From the NCBI RefSeq assembly GCF_000208745.1, contig NC_030851.1, positions 16,629,754 to 16,693,753 of the forward strand: a stretch of DNA of 64,000 nucleotides, read 5' to 3'. A model generated the notes under the pieces. It searched no databases, was not told the origin of the DNA, and saw only the letters and a program-made list of their open reading frames with translations. Positions 59,959 to 64,000 of the stretch are shown piece after piece. The translations under genes were made by a program, and so were the position numbers. The number at the start of each line of letters is the position of its first letter. Within the stretch, counting starts at the first letter, position 1. The stretch is from Theobroma cacao (taxonomy: Eukaryota > Streptophyta > Magnoliopsida > Malvales > Malvaceae).

Positions 59959-60048
59959 TTCTCGCTGTAGCGAGAACCAGTTCTGGTGAAGGCCCTAAAA
60001 CCCGAGAGTTTCTCACTGTAGCGAGAATGAATTTCGCTGCAGCGAAAC
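59959..60048. repeat. Three TTCTCGCTGCAGCGAGAA-like palindromes
   Basis: TTTCTCGCTGTAGCGAGAA, TTTCTCACTGTAGCGAGAA and TTTCGCTGCAGCGAAA, the last a perfect shortened palindrome. Confidence 0.9.
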
Positions 60049-60249
60049 AGAGCAACAAGAGAAAAGTTTCCCTTCATTCAACAAAAAGGCCATCCTACTA
60101 AACTAACAAAATCAACATAAAACTCATGAAAATTCCCAAAGTGCAATGTATCAAATTTCACATATATGTTAACCATATAACACATTCATGAGCTTTCATT
60201 TCATAAGTCTAGATATGCATAATTAGATAGACAAACATCAATATCATCA

Positions 60250-60440
60250 TAATCACACCCGGCTCATGTACATCCCCCCACATCGTGCACATAGCCGGCA
60301 CCATCGTGTGCATCCCCCCACATCGTGCACAATCAGTGCCATCGTGTACATCCCCCCACATTGGGCACACGGGCACTATCATCATCCATCTCTCACGCCA
60401 CCATCATCACCGGCATGTGCATCCCCCCACATCGTGCACA
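60250..60440 (-). repeat. Hairpin minisatellite, five inverted units
   Basis: Units contain CATCCCCCCACATCGTGCAC, the reverse complement of the second unit type. Confidence 0.9.
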
Positions 60441-62659
60441 CACATGGTTATAGTCATTATACACAATATCATTCATCATGCACAACACACATATATATAT
60501 ATCATCATATTGCAATAATGCATGAATCCATAGCAATCACATATCACAACATCAAACCATTTAAGAAAAGCTTGTTCCCAAGGTACATTTTCTAAGACAA
60601 GTTGGATAGAATCTTTCATATTCCCCAAAACAAGTTTGAAATGCAAGTCCACTCACCGGTATCGAAAATTCAGATTTCGGGTGCACTTGGACTAATAGTC
60701 CTCAAGCGCAATTCCTTTGCTTTTTCCGGACGTCTCACTACCTTGACAAATAACAAAGTCGAGGAATTTACTATATTGTCCCTAAATTGATATAAACTAA
60801 TTTAAATTACTAATGCTTGATATGTAAATGCAAAAATACGTCCGATTACCGCTTAATCGCGGTATCGATTAAATTCGACCGATCACCCGATTAATCGGCG
60901 ATTGTGTCCAAATCACCTCCAAATTAATTCATTTCTCCTCTAATACCTTAATTTACCACATACCATTTAAATAAAGCCAAATTCAGCATTAGAACCCTCA
61001 CAGTTCCTTATAGAAAAATTTGGTCATTTGGTGCACTAACATCGAATTTTTTTCTACATAACCGTTTCACCTTAATTCATCATTTTCCAAGCCATTTTCC
61101 TTGAAATAAAAACAATCCCCCATTGATATTCAGCCCTCATGGTTCGACCAACAAGGAACCCTAGAGAAATTGAATATTTCTTTTGTGTTTTTGTTCATAA
61201 CCATGCTTAACTATCCCTAAACACTAACATAGTCTAAAATCAAATTATTCCAACAACAATTCCTCTTCCATACCCATTTTTCAGAATTGAATTCATCATG
61301 ATAACTCAATATTCAACCATGGAAATCAAGAACAAAAGCATGGGTAAGCTAGGTATCAAGGAGAATTAAAGAAATTTTAACTTACCTAGCTTGTTTCCTT
61401 GATTTCTTCACTTTTTCTTTGAATTTCCACCTAGGTTTTCTTGTTTTTCCTTTTGTTCTTCCTTTTTTCTTGTTGCTGGATGCCTAGGCCGAATATGGTG
61501 AGGGAATTGGGGATTTAATGGGCTGATTTCTATAGAAAATAATAAAATAATCAAGTATGCCACGTGTCACATGCTTATTGGCCCAAATTTTTAACTTTTT
61601 GACTTTTTCTTCTTAATTTTCCACCACAAATATTCTAGTATTTATCCAATCCTACCACAATTAAAATTCCTTGGTTTTGACAAGTGCTGGGGTGAAACAT
61701 TTACTGATTTGCCCTTGGAAAGAAAAAATTACGATTTTACCCCTATACTCTGAAATTTACCGAAATCACATTATTTTTACTTTTCAACCTTCAATAACAC
61801 TAATATTGATCAATATTAACCAAATGGGGCAAAATTTGTTTTATAAAAATTTTCGTTTAGTCCTCTAGTGGCCAAATTACCATTTTACCCTTGTGCTCCA
61901 AAAATACCGAGAATCACAATTTTTCACTACTAAACATCATTTTATACTCCAATAATCATAATTATATTTCATACAATTATTCTTGGTCAAATGTGATCAA
62001 ATCTTGGCTAAAAATCTCCATTTTATCAACAAATGGTAAAATGACCGTTTTATCCTTAATCGGTCAATTTTCTTGATGGACTCCAAACTGGACCTTGAAC
62101 TCCAAATCACTATTCTAAGCCATTCTGTGGGTTTCAAAATTTTCAAATTCCTCTCAAATTTTCTATTTGAACTAGTTTAAGGCTCGATTTAACTTAGTTG
62201 TACCACTTAGTACAATACCGTCTTTTAATCGAGCTTGACAGGGTCTCACATGAAGTGCTGCCCGTATACGTATATAATTAAAAATTTTGAGTTTGTAAGG
62301 AAATGCAAAGGTAAGGTTAGAGCAATATGGTGGCGTGTCAAAGTAAATAACGAGCGATCAGCTAGTGAAAATAGTTAGAGACACTTCCGAACAAATAACT
62401 ACTTAAAATCTCATTGTTGCTAGGTGAGTGAACTTACATTAAAATATTTTGGGATATACATAGTTATGTTTGATTGAATCCTCTAAAATGTTTTAGTGGT
62501 TTTCCTTCAAAAACTCGCACGGGAACAAGCCTTTATGAAATGTTTTTATGTTATGAAATGGATAGTGTGATGAATCCATGTGTTTCTATATAATATTGAT
62601 GCATATATATATATATACTATGTCATAAATTATACATTGTGTGACAAAATGCAACCGTG

Positions 62660-62910
62660 CATGTGCGGGGTGAGTGCGCACGTGCCGGTGATGACGATGG
62701 TGAGGGAGATGAATGATGATATTGCTTGTGCACGATGTGGGGGGATGCACACGATGACTCTGGCTATGTGCACGATGTGGGGGGATGCATATGAGCTAGG
62801 TGAGACGGGGTATCCGACTATGTGCACGATGTGGGGGGATGCACATGAGCTGGGTGAGATGGGGTGTCCGGCTATGTGCACAATGTGGAGGGATGTACAT
62901 GAGCTGGGTG
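62660..62910 (+). repeat. Hairpin minisatellite, five units, second type
   Basis: Units read CTATGTGCACGATGTGGGGG, then GATGCACATGAGCTGGGTGAGA. CTATGTGC pairs with GCACATGAG within each unit. Confidence 0.9.
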
Positions 62911-63091
62911 AGATGGTGGTGTATGTGCTTATATATATATTTACTATATAGAGATGTTTGGATACAATATGTGATTGCATTGTCTATTGAAAACTTGAGT
63001 ATTGTCAATGTGTTCAATTTAATGTTCAATGTGGCATGAGTGTGGATTTTTCCGGTGGTAGTGAAAGCCCCTTGGATTTTATTTGGCCAGA

Positions 63092-63130
63092 ATTTCGTTG
63101 CAGCGAGAATGCTTTTTTGCTGCAGAGAGA
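63092..63130. repeat. Two degenerate palindromes of the CTCGCTGCAGCGAG type
   Basis: ATTTCGTTGCAGCGAGAA and TTTTTGCTGCAGAGAGA lie about 650 bp before the LTR end. Confidence 0.85.
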
Positions 63131-63780
63131 GTCAATCTATTATGCTTGACTTGCTTGAATTTTACTAAAGTTTTCACTTCTTAACTTTTTTGTTATTCAT
63201 GAGTCTTTCGTCATCAAGTGACTAAATGACTAAGGGTTTGAATGAGGGGTTTTTAAATAGAAATAAACTAAATTGCATTGTTTTGAACTTAAGTGCATCA
63301 GGATTTCTAAACCTTCCTTAACGTTGCTTGTTCCCTTCTTATGTTCACTCACTGAGTTTATACTCACGTTTTCAACTTCATGTTTTCAAATTCAGGGGTG
63401 GTTGGAACGTAGATTGAGGTGCCCATGTACACCCATTTTTCGGTAGGTATCCTGGTATTCAGTAGTCATATTCCCCATCCAAAGTCACTCCGCTGACGGT
63501 ATAGGTCTTTGTATATGCTCAATGTGAATTGATAAAATACATTGCATAGACTATCTATGTATATTTCGAACTATGATGCCAATGTGAGCATCCACTTGGG
63601 TTCTATGAATTGCATTTGAAGAAATTGACATTTGAACACTATTAAGTATAGATCTTAGAGAAATATGATAGATAGATGGACTAATATACAAGTGCATATA
63701 GAGAGACGCTTGCTTAGGCCTAGTGGGCTGTGCCTATTGGGTCCTTGCGCCAGTCATGGCTCGAAAATTGGGCTGTGACA

Positions 63781-64000
63781 AACTTGGTATCAGAGCTCTA
63801 GGTTTAACTAAGTCCTAAGATTCTTTGTGTTTGTTAGCGGAGTTGTTAGAGTTAGTGTAGAGTTCTGTTCTTGGTTTGTGGGTGCGCAACACGAATCAAG
63901 GAAATGAGGCTACATGAACTCTTTTTCATCTAGAAACCTACCTTTGTCTTAGTACTACAAGGTTAAGAATTAATGCTCATTTGTATACAGGTTTGAGGTG
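63781..64000 (+). other. Start of the interior of a chromovirus-type element
   Basis: Leader sequence without an open frame. The GGCTACATGAACTCTTTTTC block resembles 3123-3145 of the other gypsy interior, so the two are related. Gag and pol, if present, lie past the window. Confidence 0.75.
63785..63796 (+). other. Primer binding site, initiator Met tRNA type
   Basis: TGGTATCAGAGC begins four bases after the LTR end GTGACA. It marks the LTR to its left as a true 5' LTR. Confidence 0.93.

Larger units (their letters stand above)
59317..62250 (-). mobile_element. Solo LTR (2,934 bp) with TGAAG duplication
   Basis: TGAAG at 59312-59316 and 62251-62255. The minus-strand LTR starts TGTGAGACCCTGTCAAGCTCG at 62250 and ends GGGTCGTGACA at 59317. 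It is gap-free and closely matches 18847-21682, so it serves as a reference for that gapped copy. Confidence 0.96.
57115..63780 (+). repeat. 5' LTR of a chromovirus-type element (~3.7 kb net)
   Basis: It starts GCTAATACCCCATACTTTG where the family has TGTAATACC, so the first bases are altered, and ends GGGCTGTGACA at 63780 directly before a PBS. It is split by a solo LTR at 59317-62250. It has a minisatellite at 62660 and palindromes at 63092-63130. The rest of the element lies beyond the window. Confidence 0.85.

Overview
The window reads as nuclear DNA of a flowering plant, most likely a eudicot. It is AT-rich, contains two sequencing gaps, and almost every stretch can be assigned to an LTR retrotransposon of a plant lineage: Ty3/gypsy of chromovirus (Tekay/Del) type, Ty3/gypsy of Athila type, and Ty1/copia of SIRE type plus a second copia lineage. 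I find no intact host gene. Every coding trace is a decayed gag or pol fragment. The species cannot be named from the sequence.

Layout from left to right. 1-475 is the tail of a long gypsy LTR. 786-9946 is the only element with two LTRs, a primer binding site and a polypurine tract; its 4-kb interior has no readable gag or pol, so it looks like a large non-autonomous derivative. 10565-15621 is a reverse-strand SIRE-like copia with decayed gag, protease, integrase, RT and RNase H. 15622-17482 holds fragments. 17483-22634 is a forward SIRE LTR, PBS and gag, split by a reverse solo LTR at 18847-21682. 25225-30960 is the RT/RNase H end and 3' LTR of another copia, split by a solo LTR at 26604-29413. 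31700-56634 is an old Athila-like element (LTR, tRNA-Asp-type PBS, gag, protease, 3' UTR, PPT; RT, RNase H and integrase absent) that received insertions inside insertions. 57115-63780 is a chromovirus-type LTR, itself carrying a solo LTR, and its PBS at 63785 shows that an element continues past the window.

The main result is structural. Ten solo LTRs can be delimited to the base by TG...CA ends. Seven have exact flanking repeats of at least 5 bp (six target-site duplications of 5 bp and one 6-bp repeat), one has an exact 4-bp repeat, one a 4-of-5 match and one only a weak match. Several otherwise divergent LTR lineages share one ordered module: a U3 palindrome around GCAAAATGGTCATTTTGC, a TATA box with a CT-rich leader, a splice-donor-like GGTGAGT, an array of ~43-bp units that are each imperfect hairpins, often an AT microsatellite, a cluster of the perfect 18-bp palindrome TTCTCGCTGCAGCGAGAA and degenerate copies, a TACTCACC...TTTTCAG acceptor-like block, then the LTR end and a Met-tRNA PBS. 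A probable tRNA-derived SINE occurs once at 5067 and as three copies, one inverted, at 43863-44393. These are the items I would follow up.
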